A DNA stretch of 32,769 nt from Deltaproteobacteria bacterium (GTDB lineage: Bacteria > Desulfobacterota > Desulfobacteria > Desulfobacterales > B30-G6). The notes beneath the pieces are model-generated. The model was not told where the DNA came from. It searched no databases and worked only from the letters and a program-made list of their open reading frames with translations. Made by a program: the position numbers and the translations under genes. Location of the stretch: positions 1-32,769 of the forward strand of contig QMMS01000013.1 of the NCBI GenBank assembly GCA_003647375.1, in the 5' to 3' direction. Positions 32,647-32,769 of this stretch are shown here, piece by piece (position 1 is the stretch's first letter; the number at the start of each line of letters is the position of its first letter).

Positions 32647-32769
32647 TTATTCGATTATTTCGCTTACCACGCCGGCACCGACGGTTCGACCGCCTTCACG
32701 TATAGCAAACCTGAGTTCTTTTTCCATTGCGATGGGAGTGATCAGTTCGGCCGTTATCGTTACATTGTC
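32647..32769 (-). CDS. tuf: Elongation factor Tu, 3' end
   Basis: The last 40 codons of EF-Tu, in frame from the right edge to TAA at 32647-32649. It reads [20 protein letters not shown], then [20 protein letters not shown], the universally conserved C-terminus of domain III. The start lies beyond the window. It is directly upstream of rpsJ on the same strand, the str-S10 junction order seen in many bacteria. Confidence 0.96.
   Translation of the reverse strand, partial: DNVTITAELITPIAMEKELRFAIREGGRTVGAGVVSEIIE

Overview
The window reads as a chromosomal segment of an anaerobic Desulfobacterota (deltaproteobacterial) organism. The evidence is an S10-spc-alpha ribosomal super-operon with zinc-type S4, S14 and L36; a glutaconyl-CoA decarboxylase alpha subunit beside an acyl-CoA dehydrogenase that looks like the non-decarboxylating glutaryl-CoA dehydrogenase of Desulfococcus; a TRAP transporter; and ADP-forming acyl-CoA synthetase subunits. 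The genus cannot be fixed from sequence reading alone.

Layout. (1) 1-2.5 kb: the 5' part of an RND-type membrane fusion lipoprotein (minus strand), divergent from a TetR regulator, with strong palindromes between them; then a second TetR regulator. (2) 2.6-7.5 kb, plus strand: a probable operon of a split ADP-forming acyl-CoA synthetase (alpha, beta, second alpha) followed by a BtrH-like acyltransferase/peptidase-fold protein. (3) 7.5-16.3 kb, minus strand: a lone CBS-domain ORF, an IclR regulator with a tandem operator, glutaconyl-CoA decarboxylase alpha (gcdA), a carboxymuconolactone-decarboxylase-family protein, the glutaryl-CoA dehydrogenase-like gene and a complete TRAP transporter. Together they suggest uptake of a carboxylate and oxidation of glutaryl-CoA to glutaconyl-CoA, then sodium-pump decarboxylation to crotonyl-CoA; the other decarboxylase subunits are not here. 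(4) 16.4-18 kb: repeat-rich junction with an 8-bp tandem repeat, a decayed four-helix-bundle gene, a peptide deformylase with a Tat-like N-terminus, a long inverted repeat and the ribosomal operon terminator. (5) 18-32.8 kb, minus strand, transcribed from the right edge: tuf (3' end), rpsJ-rplC-rplD-rplW-rplB-rpsS-rplV-rpsC-rplP-rpmC-rpsQ-rplN-rplX-rplE-rpsN-rpsH-rplF-rplR-rpsE-rpmD-rplO-secY-infA-rpmJ-rpsM-rpsK-rpsD-rpoA-rplQ.

Notable points: five of ten small-subunit protein genes here start with TTG while all sixteen large-subunit genes start with ATG; two repeat elements sit inside the ribosomal operon; L17 carries a roughly 100-residue charged tail; and a roughly 95-bp repeat occurs as inverted copies flanking the dehydrogenase/TRAP/deformylase segment. 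I saw no tRNA, rRNA or CRISPR array. I did not find a clearly new multi-gene system; the most unusual candidates are the split synthetase plus BtrH-like operon and the Tat-like deformylase.
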